Assembly: GCF_923081025.1 (NCBI RefSeq)
Contig: NZ_CAKLPZ010000003.1
Span: 496,001-560,000, forward strand
Length of the DNA: 64,000 bases
Direction of reading: 5' to 3'
From: Neolewinella maritima
GTDB taxonomy: Bacteria; Bacteroidota; Bacteroidia; Chitinophagales; Saprospiraceae
Within the stretch, counting starts at the first letter, position 1, and every line of letters begins with the position of its first letter. This document shows positions 49,901 to 59,273 of this stretch, one piece after another. The position numbers and the translations under genes were made by a program. Below the pieces are notes generated by a model, which searched no databases, had not been told where the DNA came from, and saw nothing but the letters and a program-made list of their open reading frames with translations.

Positions 49901-51345
49901 GCGTCCGTGTAGTTACGGCTGAGAACGATATGGGCGATAAGCAGGACGTAGTTCTGTCACGCTCCGGCGAGATCAAGATCGTCGATCCCGAGACCAGCAA
50001 GGTCTTCGCAACCCAGCACATCCCCTACGGTGGTACGATCCATGTAAAGGATGGTCAGGACGTAAAGAAGGGCGACGTGATCGTCGAGTGGGATCCGTAC
50101 AACGCGGTGATCATCTCTGAATTCAAGGGTATTGCCCGCTTCAGCGACATCGACGAAGGCGTGACCTTCCGCACCGAGCGCGACGACCAGACCGGCTTCG
50201 AAGAGAAGGTGGTCATGGAAACCCGCGACCGGAAGAAGATTCCTACGATTACTATCCTGAGTAAGGACGGCGAGGAACTGCGCAGCTACAACCTACCCGT
50301 TGGTGCCTACATCAGCATCGAAGACGGTGCCGAAGTAGCCGTCGGCGAGAAGATCGTCAAGATCCCTCGCAAGCTCGGTAAGATCGCGGATATCACCGGT
50401 GGTCTGCCCCGGGTAACGGAACTCTTTGAGGCCCGCAACCCCAGCAACCCGGCCGTAGTCTCCGAGATCGACGGTGTAGTCACCTTCTCCAAGAAGATCA
50501 AGCGGGGTAACCGCGAGCTCATCGTAGAAGCCAAGGACGGTCAGAAGCGCAAGTACCTGATCAACCTCAGCAAGCACATCCTGGTCCAGGATCAGGATTT
50601 CGTGCGCGCCGGTATGCCGCTCTCCGACGGAGCGATCGCACCGCGTGATATTCTCGACATCAAGGGCCCCTTCGCCGTACAGACCCACTTGGTCAACGGT
50701 GTACAGGAAGTCTACCGCTCGCAGGGTATCACGATCAACAACAAGCACATCGAAAGCATCGTCCGCCAGATGATGCGCCGGGTGCAGATCGTAGACTCGG
50801 GCGATACCACCTTCCTCGAAGGCGAAGCTGCCGAGCGTTACGAGTTCTTCGAGCAGAACGACTGGATCTTCGACAAGAAGGTCATCACCGACGCCGGCCA
50901 GAGCGAGAACCTGAAGGAAGGACAGATCGTCACTATGCGTCAGGTGCGTGAGGAGAACAGCTACCTGAAGCGCAACGACCTTAAGGGCGTAGCGTTCCGG
51001 GAGGCCCAAGCAGCCACCAGTTTCCCCCTGCTACAGGGTATCACGAAGTCGAGTCTCGGTACGCCGAGCTGGATCAGTGCCGCCTCGTTCCAGGAGACCA
51101 CGAAGGTGCTCTCTACTGCCGCCATTGCCGCCAAGCGCGACTACCTGGAGGGTCTGAAGGAGAACGTCATCGTCGGCAAGCGGATCCCCGCCGGTACCGG
51201 TATGCGCAAGTACGACCGCCTGTTCGTCACCACGAAGGAGCAGCAGGAAGCATGGGAGGCCCGCCAGGCTGCCTTTGCCGAGGAAGAAGCTGCTGCCCGC
51301 GCCGCCGAAGAAGCCGAGTTGGCTGCGGAGGAAGCTGCGGAATAG
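46990..51345 (+). CDS. rpoC: DNA-directed RNA polymerase beta' subunit
   Basis: A 1451-residue beta' subunit. Zinc site 1 is [20 protein letters not shown] (residues about 66-85); the catalytic magnesium loop is [12 protein letters not shown] near residue 472; zinc site 2 lies near residue 897 ([13 protein letters not shown]), and the trigger-loop region [17 protein letters not shown] near 920. The extreme C-terminus is an Ala/Glu-rich helix ([20 protein letters not shown]). A rho-independent terminator follows 25 nt after the stop, closing the operon. Confidence 0.99.
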   Translation: MAFKKSTNLQKQDFDAITISLSSPDDILERSYGEVLKPETINYRSYKPERDGLFCERIFGPVKDYECYCGKYKRIRYKGIVCDRCGVEVTEKKVRRERMGHIRLVVPVVHIWFFKSLPNKIAYLLGFSSKFLESIIYYERYVVINPGIRESEEIMHKTLITEEQYLDILETLPPENQQLEDGHPDKFVAKMGAEAIRDLLEGLKLDELSFQLRHQANTETSQQRKSEALKRLRVVEAFRDAQENVTNKPEWTIIQYLPVVPPELRPLVPLDGGRFASSDLNDLYRRVIIRNNRLKRLLEIKAPEVILRNEKRMLQEAVDSLFDNSRKSNAVKAEGGRALKSLSDILKGKQGRFRQNLLGKRVDYSGRSVIVVGPTLKLHECGIPKGMAAELFKPFIIRKLIERGIVKTVKSAKKLVDRKEPVIWEILENILRGHPVMLNRAPTLHRLSIQAFQPKLIEGKAIQLHPLVCSAFNADFDGDQMAVHVPLSQAAILEAQVLMLSAHNMLNPQNGTPVTLPSQDMVLGLYYITKQRRSEGDVKVKGEGRKFYSSEEVMIAYNEGQLDLHAIIHCRVPIEQEDGSIKSKLTETTTGRVMFNSAVPKGMPFVNVLLTKKNLKLVIADILERSNFAITAVFLDKIKDMGFTWAFKGGLSFNLGDLITPSVKQDVLTQARVEVDEVMDNFNMGLITNNERYNQIIDKWTYADNQITNTLMQELATHKQGFNSVYMMLDSGARGSTQQIKQLCGLRGLMAKPKKSNDSGPAVIENPILSNFVDGLSVLEYFISTHGARKGLADTALKTADAGYLTRRLVDVAQDVVIMEDDCETLRGIDTTSLKENDKVVESLTSRIAGRYSLHDIVHPVTDEVIVKADEYIDDRTAKYIEDEGIEEVTIRSVLTCEVKRGVCAKCYGKNLATGRKAEMGDAVGIIAAQSIGEPGTQLTLRTFHVGGIASVTRQESELASKFNGKIQFDGVRVVTAENDMGDKQDVVLSRSGEIKIVDPETSKVFATQHIPYGGTIHVKDGQDVKKGDVIVEWDPYNAVIISEFKGIARFSDIDEGVTFRTERDDQTGFEEKVVMETRDRKKIPTITILSKDGEELRSYNLPVGAYISIEDGAEVAVGEKIVKIPRKLGKIADITGGLPRVTELFEARNPSNPAVVSEIDGVVTFSKKIKRGNRELIVEAKDGQKRKYLINLSKHILVQDQDFVRAGMPLSDGAIAPRDILDIKGPFAVQTHLVNGVQEVYRSQGITINNKHIESIVRQMMRRVQIVDSGDTTFLEGEAAERYEFFEQNDWIFDKKVITDAGQSENLKEGQIVTMRQVREENSYLKRNDLKGVAFREAQAATSFPLLQGITKSSLGTPSWISAASFQETTKVLSTAAIAAKRDYLEGLKENVIVGKRIPAGTGMRKYDRLFVTTKEQQEAWEARQAAFAEEEAAARAAEEAELAAEEAAE

Positions 51346-51369
51346 CTACTGCGATCACTAGATTAGCAA

Positions 51370-51405
51370 CGCCCCGTCGGACATCGGTCCCGGCGGGGCG
51401 TTTTT
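51370..51405 (+). terminator. intrinsic terminator of the rpoBC operon
   Basis: CGCCCCG (51370-51376) pairs with CGGGGCG (51394-51400), with an inner GGAC/GTCC stem, followed by TTTTT. Ends the secE-rpoC gene block 25 nt after rpoC. Confidence 0.92.
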
Positions 51406-51435
51406 CGTTTATTTGTAGCGTCCAATCGTCTTACT

Positions 51436-54400
51436 ATGCGCATCCAGATCCTTTGTTTCGTATTGCTCGCTTCACTCTGTCTCGGTGGGCAGACTCCCGT
51501 AGATACTCTGTCACTCGCCCACCAACTAGCCCCGCTCAACTACCGCAGCATCGGTCCCTTCCGCGGCGGACGCTCCGTCACCGCCACCGGCGTAGCCGCC
51601 GACCCGCTCACCTACTACATGGGCACCACCGGCGGCGGCGTCTGGAAGACCAGCGATGCCGGTCAGCAGTGGACCAATATCAGCGATGGCTACTTCCAGA
51701 CCGGCTCGGTCGGCGCGGTAGCCGTATCGACCAGCAATCCGCAGGTAGTCTATGTAGGTATGGGCGAGCACGCACCGCGCGGCGTCATGACCTCCCACGG
51801 CGACGGTGTGTACAAATCTACCGATGCCGGCAAGACCTGGACTCACCTGGGACTGAAGGAAACCCAGCACATTTCCCGCATCATCATACATCCCAGCGAT
51901 CCGGATATCGTCTACGTAGCCGCGCAGGGTCAGCTTTACGGACCCAACGAAGAACGTGGCGTATACCGCAGCACCGACGGTGGCAAGAGCTGGGAGCGCG
52001 TACTCTACCTTAATGACCTTACGGGGGCCTCCGAGCTGTCCATGGACCTATCCAACCCCGACGTGCTCTACGCCGCCATGTGGCACCACCAGCGCCTGCC
52101 CTGGCAGGTGGTGAGCGGCGGACCGGGCTCCGGACTCTACAAATCCACCGACGGCGGCAGCAGCTGGACCGAGCTGACCGAGGGACTACCCGAGGAGAAG
52201 GGTAAACTAGCCGTGAGCGTAAGCCAGTCCAATCCCGACAAGGTGTACGCCCTCGTCGAAAGCGACTCGCAGCAGGAAAAGGGCGGTCTGTTCGTGAGCG
52301 CGGACGCCGGTGCGACGTGGACCCGGGTAAGCAAGGATCACCGCCTAGTACAGCGGGCCTGGTACTACCTCGAAGTGTTTGCCGACCCGACGAATGAGAA
52401 TGTCGTATACGTCCTCAGCGCCCCGGCCCTGCGATCCATCGACGGCGGGAAGACCTGGGAAACCCTCAGCGGCACCCACGGCGACTACCACGATCTGTGG
52501 ATCAACCCAGAGAACCCCCGCAATCTGTGTATCGCGAATGACGGCGGGGCAGCCATCAGTTTTAACTACGGGGACACCTGGTCTACCCAGGACCGCATGC
52601 CCACCGGGCAGTTCTACCGCATCAACGTCGATAATCAGTACCCCTACCGCATCTACGGGGGCCAGCAGGACAACACCTCGGTAGTCATCGCAAGTCAGTC
52701 GCTGAGCAGTAGCGGGATTACCGATTCCGACTGGACCGCCTCCGCGGGAGGGGAGAGTGCTTTTCTCGCCTTCGACCCCGACGATCCGCGCTACGTACTC
52801 GGCGGCAGCTACCTGGGTACGATCGAGGTGTTGGACAATGAAGCTAAGGCCAGTACCAACATCATGGCCGCACCCATACAGTACCTCGGCCGGGCCGCCA
52901 GCGACATGAAGTACCGCTTCAACTGGAACGCTCCCATCATCCGGTCCCGGCACGAGCCGGCTACCTACTACCACGCCAGCCAGCACCTGCTGCGTACCCG
53001 GGATATGGGACAGCGCTGGGAGGAAGCCTCCCCCGACCTCACGCGCAATCAGAAGAATAAGCAGGTCAAGGGCGGCGGTCCCTACACCGTAGAGGCCGTA
53101 GGTGCCGAGAACTACGGTACGATCAGCTACGTCACCGACTCCCCCCACGAAGCCGGTGTGCTCTGGGTGGGCACCGACGACGGCTACGTACAGCTCAGCC
53201 GCGACAATGGAGACAGCTGGACCAACGTGACGCCCAAATCGCTGGAGGAATGTTTGGTCAACGCCATCGAGGTATCCCCCCACGATCCGGCTACCGCCTA
53301 CATCGCCACTACCCGCTATAAATTCAACGACCACACCCCCCGCCTTCTGAAGACAAGCGACTACGGTGCGTCCTGGACGGATATCACCGGCAACCTGCCC
53401 TACGGTTCCTATACGCGGGTAGTCCGCGAAGACACGGAGCAGCCCGGGCTGCTCTTCGCCGGAACGGAGACTGGCATATACCTTTCCCGCAATGGCGGAC
53501 TACACTGGGATACCTTCAATCTGAACCTGCCCGTCACCCCCATCACCGATCTGATGATCGCCCACGACGACCTGATCGTAGCTACGTCCGGACGGGGCTT
53601 CTGGATACTGGACGACTTGGAACTGCTCAGGCAGTACGACGCAGTTCACGATAAGGTAAAGTTGTATACCCCACCCGTTGCTACGCTGACTAGTGGCCGA
53701 AGCGAACTCGACAAATCGCCGGATAAGGTGACCGGTACGCATCCCACCCGTGGGGTCAATCCCGCTACTGGTGTGGTGTTCTACTACAGTCTTCCTGAGT
53801 CCGCGGACAGTACGGAACTTACGCTGGTCATCACGGACAGTACGGGCGCGGAGGTGCGCCGCCTGAGCAGCAAACCCGCTGCCGTAGCACAGTTTCCCGG
53901 TGGCCCCCCGGCAGCCATCGAGTTGCCTGCGGCCGCCGGACTCAACCGCTTTGTGTGGGATATGCGCTACCCGGATATGGTAGCCGCCCCGACCGCCTAC
54001 ATCGAGGGCAGCTTCCGGGGCCACCGCGTAGCTCCCGGCACCTACACCGCCGTGCTGGAACGCGGCGGTGAGCGATCAAGCGCCACGGTGACCATCGCAG
54101 CCAATCCCCTGTACCCCCTGACGCCAGGGGACTACGTGAAGTATCACGACTTCATGCTGCAGGCAGAGACCGCATTGAATGAGATGCACACCCTGGTCAA
54201 CCAGCTACAGGACGCACACGAGGACCTGACCGAGCTGCTACCGCGCGTTGAAGAACGCGGCAACCAGGAACTGGAGCAACGGGTACGGGGCTTACTGGAA
54301 GATATCGTAGCGTGGGACGAGCAGATGGTGCAGCGCAAGTCGCAGGCCTACGATGACGTGGAGAACTTCGAGAACAAGTTCACGGCCAACTACCTCTTCG

Positions 54401-54597
54401 TGATCAATCATGCGAACAGTGACATCCCCCGGGTGAACGCGCCGACCCGTGAACGCCTGGCCGAGCTGGACCGTAAGTGGGAGGATCTGCGTACTGCCGG
54501 TAATGAATTACTACGCACCCGCGTCCCCGCCCTGAACGAAGCGCTCTGGGAGGTGCACATCGGTGCGGTACGTGGTGTACCACAGGTGCGGAAGTAG
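51436..54597 (+). CDS. secreted BNR/sortilin-like repeat protein
   Basis: A 1053-residue exported protein. A signal peptide ([18 protein letters not shown]) precedes two beta-propeller regions built of Asp-box repeats S-x-D-x-G-x-[ST]-[46 protein letters not shown] and LSRDNGDSW are visible. This is the VPS10/sortilin-like, BNR 'glycosyl hydrolase' family common in Bacteroidota, whose true activity is not established. The C-terminal 300 residues form an Ig-like region followed by an alpha-helical part. It stands alone between the rpoBC terminator and the convergent ffh. Function unassigned. Confidence 0.82.
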   Translation: MRIQILCFVLLASLCLGGQTPVDTLSLAHQLAPLNYRSIGPFRGGRSVTATGVAADPLTYYMGTTGGGVWKTSDAGQQWTNISDGYFQTGSVGAVAVSTSNPQVVYVGMGEHAPRGVMTSHGDGVYKSTDAGKTWTHLGLKETQHISRIIIHPSDPDIVYVAAQGQLYGPNEERGVYRSTDGGKSWERVLYLNDLTGASELSMDLSNPDVLYAAMWHHQRLPWQVVSGGPGSGLYKSTDGGSSWTELTEGLPEEKGKLAVSVSQSNPDKVYALVESDSQQEKGGLFVSADAGATWTRVSKDHRLVQRAWYYLEVFADPTNENVVYVLSAPALRSIDGGKTWETLSGTHGDYHDLWINPENPRNLCIANDGGAAISFNYGDTWSTQDRMPTGQFYRINVDNQYPYRIYGGQQDNTSVVIASQSLSSSGITDSDWTASAGGESAFLAFDPDDPRYVLGGSYLGTIEVLDNEAKASTNIMAAPIQYLGRAASDMKYRFNWNAPIIRSRHEPATYYHASQHLLRTRDMGQRWEEASPDLTRNQKNKQVKGGGPYTVEAVGAENYGTISYVTDSPHEAGVLWVGTDDGYVQLSRDNGDSWTNVTPKSLEECLVNAIEVSPHDPATAYIATTRYKFNDHTPRLLKTSDYGASWTDITGNLPYGSYTRVVREDTEQPGLLFAGTETGIYLSRNGGLHWDTFNLNLPVTPITDLMIAHDDLIVATSGRGFWILDDLELLRQYDAVHDKVKLYTPPVATLTSGRSELDKSPDKVTGTHPTRGVNPATGVVFYYSLPESADSTELTLVITDSTGAEVRRLSSKPAAVAQFPGGPPAAIELPAAAGLNRFVWDMRYPDMVAAPTAYIEGSFRGHRVAPGTYTAVLERGGERSSATVTIAANPLYPLTPGDYVKYHDFMLQAETALNEMHTLVNQLQDAHEDLTELLPRVEERGNQELEQRVRGLLEDIVAWDEQMVQRKSQAYDDVENFENKFTANYLFVINHANSDIPRVNAPTRERLAELDRKWEDLRTAGNELLRTRVPALNEALWEVHIGAVRGVPQVRK

Positions 54598-54636
54598 CGG
54601 GATGGAGTGAAGGGGGTGTGGTAGAAATAGTGGAGC

Positions 54637-54683
54637 CGGTGCTCATTCCCGATAAATAAACTAAACTGCTGGGAAGAGCACCG
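54637..54683 (+). ncRNA. hairpin in the gap between the BNR gene and ffh
   Basis: CGGTGCTC a TTCCC (54637-54650) pairs with GGGAA GAGCACCG (54671-54683): 13 base pairs with one bulge around a 20-nt AT-rich loop. No T run follows, so it is not a standard terminator. It lies 17 nt before a 22-codon open frame and could be the 5' structure of a small transcript or an mRNA 3' stem. Its RNA status is unproven. Confidence 0.4.
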
Positions 54684-54700
54684 ACACTGAGAGAGACACT

Positions 54701-54769
54701 ATGAACAAACACAAGACTACCGGCGAAATAGCGGCGGTAGTGGATTCCAATTCAAATATGAACTGCTAA
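54701..54769 (+). CDS. possible 22-residue peptide
   Basis: An ATG-initiated 22-codon frame beginning MNKHKTTGEIAAVV and ending NMNC, preceded by the purine run GAGAGAG and followed, after 16 nt, by a weak hairpin (54786-54803) and T run (54810-54816). It sits between convergent genes, right after a stable hairpin. The helix-forming start and terminal cysteine recall peptide precursors, but no modification enzyme is nearby. Weak candidate; it may be noise. Confidence 0.2.
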   Translation: MNKHKTTGEIAAVVDSNSNMNC

Positions 54770-54785
54770 GAAAACTTTAAATCAG

Positions 54786-54816
54786 GCCCTTTAGTATTTG
54801 GGCGTAGACTTTTTTT
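54786..54816 (+). terminator. weak hairpin and T run after the small open frame
   Basis: GCCC (54786-54789) and GGGC (54800-54803) form a short stem, followed after 6 nt by TTTTTTT. A weak + strand terminator in the gap between convergent genes. Confidence 0.35.
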
Positions 54817-54822
54817 AGATTT

Positions 54823-56160
54823 TTATCGCTTACCCGCCTTAAAATTTCCCGCCATCTGCGCCATCATGGGGTTGTTGCTCAGCTTGTGCATCATCTTACG
54901 CATCTGGTCGAATTGCTTGATGAAGCGGTTCACATCCTCCATACCCTGACCGCAGCCCAGTGCGATCCGCTTCTTGCGACTCATGTTGAGTAGGGCGGGA
55001 TCTGCACGCTCGGCGGGCGTCATGCTGTAGATGATGGCCTCCACCTTCGAGAAGGCCGAGTCGTCGATATCGATATTCTTCATGGCCTTCGACATGCCGG
55101 GGATCATGTTGAGCAGGCTCTTCATATCGCCCATGCGCTTGAGCTGGGCCAGCTGGCTCAGGAAGTCGTTGAAGTCGAACTTGTTCTTCTTGATCTTCTT
55201 CTCCAGCCGCTTGGCTTCCTCCTCGTCGAACTGATCCTGCGCCCGCTCCACGAAGCTGATAATATCACCCATGCCCAGGATGCGCTGCGCCATCCGGTCG
55301 GGGTAGAACACGTCCAGGGCATCCATCTTCTCGCCCGTGCTGACGAACTTGATGGGCTTGCCCACCGTGTACTTTACCGAGAGCGCCGCACCACCGCGGG
55401 TGTCGCCGTCCAGCTTGGTGAGCACTACACCGTCGTAGTTGATCCGCTCGTTGAAGACCCGGGCGGTATTGACCGCGTCCTGGCCCGTCATCGAGTCCAC
55501 GACGAACAGCGTCTCGTTGGGGCTGATAGCCTCGCGCACGTCGCTGATCTCCTGCATCATCTTCTCGTCGACCGACAGGCGGCCGGCCGTATCCACGATC
55601 ACGACGTCGAACTTGTTCTGCTGCGCGTGGTCGATCGCGTGCAGGGCGATGTCGACCGGGTTCTTATTGTCGGGCTCCTTGTAGATCTCGGCGCCGACCT
55701 GTCCGGCCAGCACGGTCAGCTGGTCGATGGCCGCGGGGCGGTATACGTCACAGGCCGTCAGCAGCACCTTCATCTTGCGCTTCTCCTTCAGGTAGAGCGC
55801 CAGTTTACCGCTGAAGGTCGTCTTACCCGATCCCTGCAGACCGGCGATGAGCACCACGGCGGGGCTGCCCTTCACGTTGATGCCTACACTTTGTCCGCCC
55901 ATCAGGTCGGTCAGCTCGTCCTGCACGATCTTGACCATGAGCTGTCCGGGCTTCACGGCCTTGAGTACGTTTTCGGTACCCAGTGCCTTTTCCTTCACCT
56001 TGTCGGTGAATTCCTTGGCGATCTTGTAGTTCACATCCGCGGCGACCAGGGCCCGGCGGATCTCCTTGAGGCTCGTGGCCACATTGATCTCGGTGATCTT
56101 ATTGTCTCCGGTCAGGGACTTGAACGCTCCCTCCAGGCGGTCACTCAAATTGTCGAACAT
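54823..56160 (-). CDS. ffh: signal recognition particle protein Ffh
   Basis: A 445-residue SRP54. The N domain (residues 1-90) is followed by the GTPase domain with GLQGSGKTTFSGK near residue 108, DTAGR and TKLDGDTRGG; the C-terminal M domain is methionine-rich (MRKMMHKLSNNPMMAQM) and binds SRP RNA and signal sequences. Length is normal. It is transcribed toward the BNR gene; a GC-rich repeat lies at 56208, just upstream. Confidence 0.98.
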   Translation of the reverse strand: MFDNLSDRLEGAFKSLTGDNKITEINVATSLKEIRRALVAADVNYKIAKEFTDKVKEKALGTENVLKAVKPGQLMVKIVQDELTDLMGGQSVGINVKGSPAVVLIAGLQGSGKTTFSGKLALYLKEKRKMKVLLTACDVYRPAAIDQLTVLAGQVGAEIYKEPDNKNPVDIALHAIDHAQQNKFDVVIVDTAGRLSVDEKMMQEISDVREAISPNETLFVVDSMTGQDAVNTARVFNERINYDGVVLTKLDGDTRGGAALSVKYTVGKPIKFVSTGEKMDALDVFYPDRMAQRILGMGDIISFVERAQDQFDEEEAKRLEKKIKKNKFDFNDFLSQLAQLKRMGDMKSLLNMIPGMSKAMKNIDIDDSAFSKVEAIIYSMTPAERADPALLNMSRKKRIALGCGQGMEDVNRFIKQFDQMRKMMHKLSNNPMMAQMAGNFKAGKR

Positions 56161-56207
56161 AGCTAGGCTTCTTTACGAGCGCAAAGGTATGAAGTAGTGC
56201 GGTAGTA

Positions 56208-56228
56208 CGGGCCGCGGTCGCAGGTGCG
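56208..56228 (+). repeat. GC-rich interspersed repeat
   Basis: CGGGCCGCGGTCGCAGGTGCG, in the 71-nt gap between ffh (start 56160) and the metallo-hydrolase (stop 56232). Matches the family core GCAGGTGCG. Confidence 0.55.
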
Positions 56229-56231
56229 AAG

Positions 56232-57338
56232 TCAGGCCGGATTGGCGAGCTCTTCCCACCAGCGTTCCCGGTACCGGGCCGCCTCGGCCACCGCGAACCG
56301 CTGACCGATCATGGGGCTGAGTACGCACTCCGTCTCGTCCGCCGCCTCGATGCGGGCGATGGGGTCGTACCAGGCGTGGTCCGATAGGCTGAACCCGCCC
56401 CAGTGGATGGGCAGGAGCCACTTACCCTGCAGATCCTCGTGCGCCCGTAGTGCCTCCTCGGGTTGCATATGCACGTTCTTCCACCGCTTGTGGTACTGGC
56501 CGCTGTCGAGCATGGTCAGGTCGAAGGGCCCCAGCCGGCGGCCGATCTCGGGGAAGTGCCGACCGTAGCCGCTGTCGCCCCCGAAGTACAGCCGGTGCTG
56601 TTCGGTCTGAATGACGAAGCCGCACCAGAGGGATTTATTGCGGGTGCTCGGGCTGCGCCCGCTGAAGTGGCGGGCCGGGGTAGCCGTATATGTGATACCG
56701 TCGATGGTGCAGGACTGCCACCAATCGAGTTCGGTAATCTTTTCGTCCGGGATGCCCCAGGCCCGTAGGTGGGCTCCCATACCGAGGGGGACCAGGTAGG
56801 CCTGCGTACGGTCCTTCAGGGCCATGACGGTATCGTAATCCAGGTGATCGTAGTGGTCGTGGGAAAACACCATCAGGTCCACCGTAGCGAGGTCGTCCAG
56901 GGGGTGGTAGTCCTTATAGGGGAAGCGGTGACCGAGGAAGGGAACGGGGGCTACCCACTCGCCCAGCATGGGATCGATGAGGATTGTTTTGCCACCGCTC
57001 TCCAGTCGCAGGGCGGAGTGACCGTACCAGGTGAGGTAGTCAGTTCGCGGATCGACCGGTGCGTGGGACTCCGCTACGGCTACCGGTAGGGGATTAGCCG
57101 GCTGGGTCTGCTTGGCCTTGATGTACCCCACCAGGTCGCCCATGAGACTGCGCAGGTCTTCCTTCAGGGGCGTTTTGTCGAGATTGCGAAACTGCCCCAT
57201 CTTCCAGGCTACGGTGCCCTGGTAATCCTGCTGCTTCATCTCCTGCAGGCTGGCACCGAACTGCGGGTCCTGCCGCAGTTTGCGCGTGACATAACCGATG
57301 GGAATCAGGGCAAGACCGACTAACCAGTGAGGCTTCAT
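56232..57338 (-). CDS. metallo-beta-lactamase-fold hydrolase, NAPE-PLD/UlaG-like
   Basis: A 368-residue member of the beta-lactamase-like hydrolases. The metal motif HDHYDHLD (H-x-H-x-D-H) is at about residue 160, with later ligands in ATPARHFSGR, GGDSGYG and LPIHWGGF. The arrangement matches the NAPE-PLD-like branch (YfhI/UlaG relatives). An N-terminal hydrophobic segment (WLVGLALIPIGYV) may anchor it. It follows the symporter gene by 15 nt on the same strand, so they are probably cotranscribed. Substrate unknown. Confidence 0.85.
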   Translation of the reverse strand: MKPHWLVGLALIPIGYVTRKLRQDPQFGASLQEMKQQDYQGTVAWKMGQFRNLDKTPLKEDLRSLMGDLVGYIKAKQTQPANPLPVAVAESHAPVDPRTDYLTWYGHSALRLESGGKTILIDPMLGEWVAPVPFLGHRFPYKDYHPLDDLATVDLMVFSHDHYDHLDYDTVMALKDRTQAYLVPLGMGAHLRAWGIPDEKITELDWWQSCTIDGITYTATPARHFSGRSPSTRNKSLWCGFVIQTEQHRLYFGGDSGYGRHFPEIGRRLGPFDLTMLDSGQYHKRWKNVHMQPEEALRAHEDLQGKWLLPIHWGGFSLSDHAWYDPIARIEAADETECVLSPMIGQRFAVAEAARYRERWWEELANPA

Positions 57339-57353
57339 GGGGGATTGGTGAAA

Positions 57354-59084
57354 TTAAATGGGATCCGGGCGGCCGGTAAGTGACAGATCATCCGTGCCGG
57401 AGCCCTGTAGGGTAACGGCTACGGCTACAGTAATGACGCAACCGATCAAATTTAACCAGAGATAGGCCAGGTCGGTGTATTCCAGCCAGGTAGCCACGAA
57501 GGTGGCGACCACGAAGGCTTCTCCGATCAGGGCGGCTTTGAACACTGCCTTGCCACCGACCCCCTTAAAGAAGAAGGCCACCACGAAAACCCCCAGAATC
57601 ACCCCGTAGAATAACGAGCCGATGATGTTTACCGCCTGGATCAGGTTGTCGAACAGGTTAGCCACCGCGGCGAAACTCAACGCAACTACGCCCCAACCGA
57701 CCGTCAGCAGCTTACTGGCCTTGAAGTAGTGCGTGTCGTCCTTCCCGGGCACCAAGGAGCGTTTGTAGATATCGATCACGCTGGTGGTCGCCAGTGCATT
57801 GAGCTCCGAACTGGTGCTGGACATGGCCGCCGAAAAGATCACCGCTAGTAGTAGTCCCACCAGTCCGATGGGCATGTAGCTCGTAATAAAGGTGATGAAT
57901 ACGTAGTCGCGGTCCTCGGTGATGAGCTCCGGATCGTAGCGTGTGATGAGCTGGTCTACGGCCGTGGCGACGTTCTTGCGCTCGGCCAGCGTGCGTTCTA
58001 CCTGCACCCGCGTGTCCGCAATGGCTTCCTCGTTGTCGCTGCGTAGCGCCTCTACCATACGGGCGGTAGCTACTTCGTTGCGCACGCTGATCTCAGCGTA
58101 GTCTTCCTCCAGTTGGGCAAGCTCGGGAGCATACTGTGAGCTGCGCAGCTTGTCGAGGTTCGCGGAGTTGAAGTGTACCGGCGGTGCCTCGAAGAGGAAG
58201 AACACAAAGACCAGAATACCGACCACAAGCACCAGAAACTGCATCGGTACCTTGAAAATGCCGTTGAACAGCAGGCCTAGCCGACTCTCGCTCAGGCTCT
58301 TGCCCGATAGGTAGCGCTGGACCTGCGACTGGTCGGTGCCGAAGTAGGAAAGAAATAAGAAGGTACCCCCCAGCAGGGCCGACCAGATGTTGTAGCGGTC
58401 GTTGAGGTCGAACTTGAGGTCTACTACCTGTAGCTTGCCCAGGTGACCGGCAACGCCGATCGCATCGCCCAGATCTACGTTGGCGGGCAGCTTCATGACC
58501 ACCACCACGCCGGCGGCAAACATGCCCAGTAGGATGACGATCATCTGCTGCTTCTGGGTCACCGATACGGCCTTGGTGCCCCCCATCACGGTATAAAAGA
58601 TGACCACCACGCCGATCACCAGAATGGTCAGGCTCAGCGACCAGCCCAGAATGGTGGACAGTATGATGGCCGGCGCGTAGATCGTGATGCCCGCCGCCAG
58701 CCCCCGCTGGATCAGGAACAGGAGGGCCGTCAGCGTACGCACCCGCAGATCGAAGCGCCCCTCCAGGTACTCGTAGGCGGTGTACACCTTGAGCCGGTAG
58801 TAGATCGGCAGTACGAAGACGCACAGGATCACCATAGCGATCGGCAGACCGAAGTAGAACTGCGCGAAGCCCAGTCCGTCGTTGTAGGCCTGGCCGGGGG
58901 TGCTCAGAAAGGTGATGGCGCTGGCCTGGGTGGCCATGACGGACAGCCCGATCGTCCACCACTTCAGATCGCGGTCGCCGAGCAGGTAGCTCTTGATGTT
59001 ATCGACCTTGCGGGTTTGGTAGACGCCGTAGGCCACGATCGCCGTCAGGGTGCCCGTCATGACAAGCCAGTCCAACGTACTCAT
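57354..59084 (-). CDS. sodium:solute symporter (SSS family)
   Basis: A 576-residue symporter with about 13 membrane helices. Family segments include SVMATQASAITFLSTPGQAYNDGL at the start and SAAMSSTSSELNALATTSVIDIYKR in the second repeat. Between helices lies a charged helical insertion of some 90 residues (around residues 305-395, YAPELAQLEEDYAEISVRNE...), absent from classical members and predicted cytoplasmic. A 48-residue membrane peptide gene precedes it by 12 nt. Likely carries a sugar or organic acid; the substrate cannot be read. Confidence 0.9.
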   Translation of the reverse strand: MSTLDWLVMTGTLTAIVAYGVYQTRKVDNIKSYLLGDRDLKWWTIGLSVMATQASAITFLSTPGQAYNDGLGFAQFYFGLPIAMVILCVFVLPIYYRLKVYTAYEYLEGRFDLRVRTLTALLFLIQRGLAAGITIYAPAIILSTILGWSLSLTILVIGVVVIFYTVMGGTKAVSVTQKQQMIVILLGMFAAGVVVVMKLPANVDLGDAIGVAGHLGKLQVVDLKFDLNDRYNIWSALLGGTFLFLSYFGTDQSQVQRYLSGKSLSESRLGLLFNGIFKVPMQFLVLVVGILVFVFFLFEAPPVHFNSANLDKLRSSQYAPELAQLEEDYAEISVRNEVATARMVEALRSDNEEAIADTRVQVERTLAERKNVATAVDQLITRYDPELITEDRDYVFITFITSYMPIGLVGLLLAVIFSAAMSSTSSELNALATTSVIDIYKRSLVPGKDDTHYFKASKLLTVGWGVVALSFAAVANLFDNLIQAVNIIGSLFYGVILGVFVVAFFFKGVGGKAVFKAALIGEAFVVATFVATWLEYTDLAYLWLNLIGCVITVAVAVTLQGSGTDDLSLTGRPDPI

Positions 59085-59096
59085 GCGGGGGTGGGG

Positions 59097-59243
59097 TTAA
59101 ACAGTGTAGGCACGGGAGAAGAGGTAAAAGGCCACGAGCAGGATAAAGTGGAGTACGAGTACCACGAGGTACATATTGCGCCAACTGCCCAGGATGGGGG
59201 GCTCGTCCATATCTTCCTCAACGGTAGTGGGTTCGGCTTGCAT
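59097..59243 (-). CDS. small single-span membrane protein upstream of the symporter
   Basis: A 48-residue protein: an acidic N-terminal tail (QAEPTTVEEDMDEPP), then one membrane helix (MYLVVLVLHFILLVAFYLF) ending in SRAYTV. The stop is 12 nt from the symporter start on the same strand. The pairing, and the small-subunit partners known for some SSS transporters (DUF4212 type), suggest an accessory subunit. I do not recognise the family. The coding case rests on the typical tail-helix pattern and spacing. Confidence 0.65.
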   Translation of the reverse strand: MQAEPTTVEEDMDEPPILGSWRNMYLVVLVLHFILLVAFYLFSRAYTV

Positions 59244-59273
59244 GCCGCTAAGGTAGGTGACCGGCCCCTGGGG

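Noticed and set aside
54637-54683. Possible 4.5S (SRP) RNA near ffh
   Set aside because: The hairpin lacks the GGAA tetraloop and internal-loop motifs of SRP RNA and is too short.
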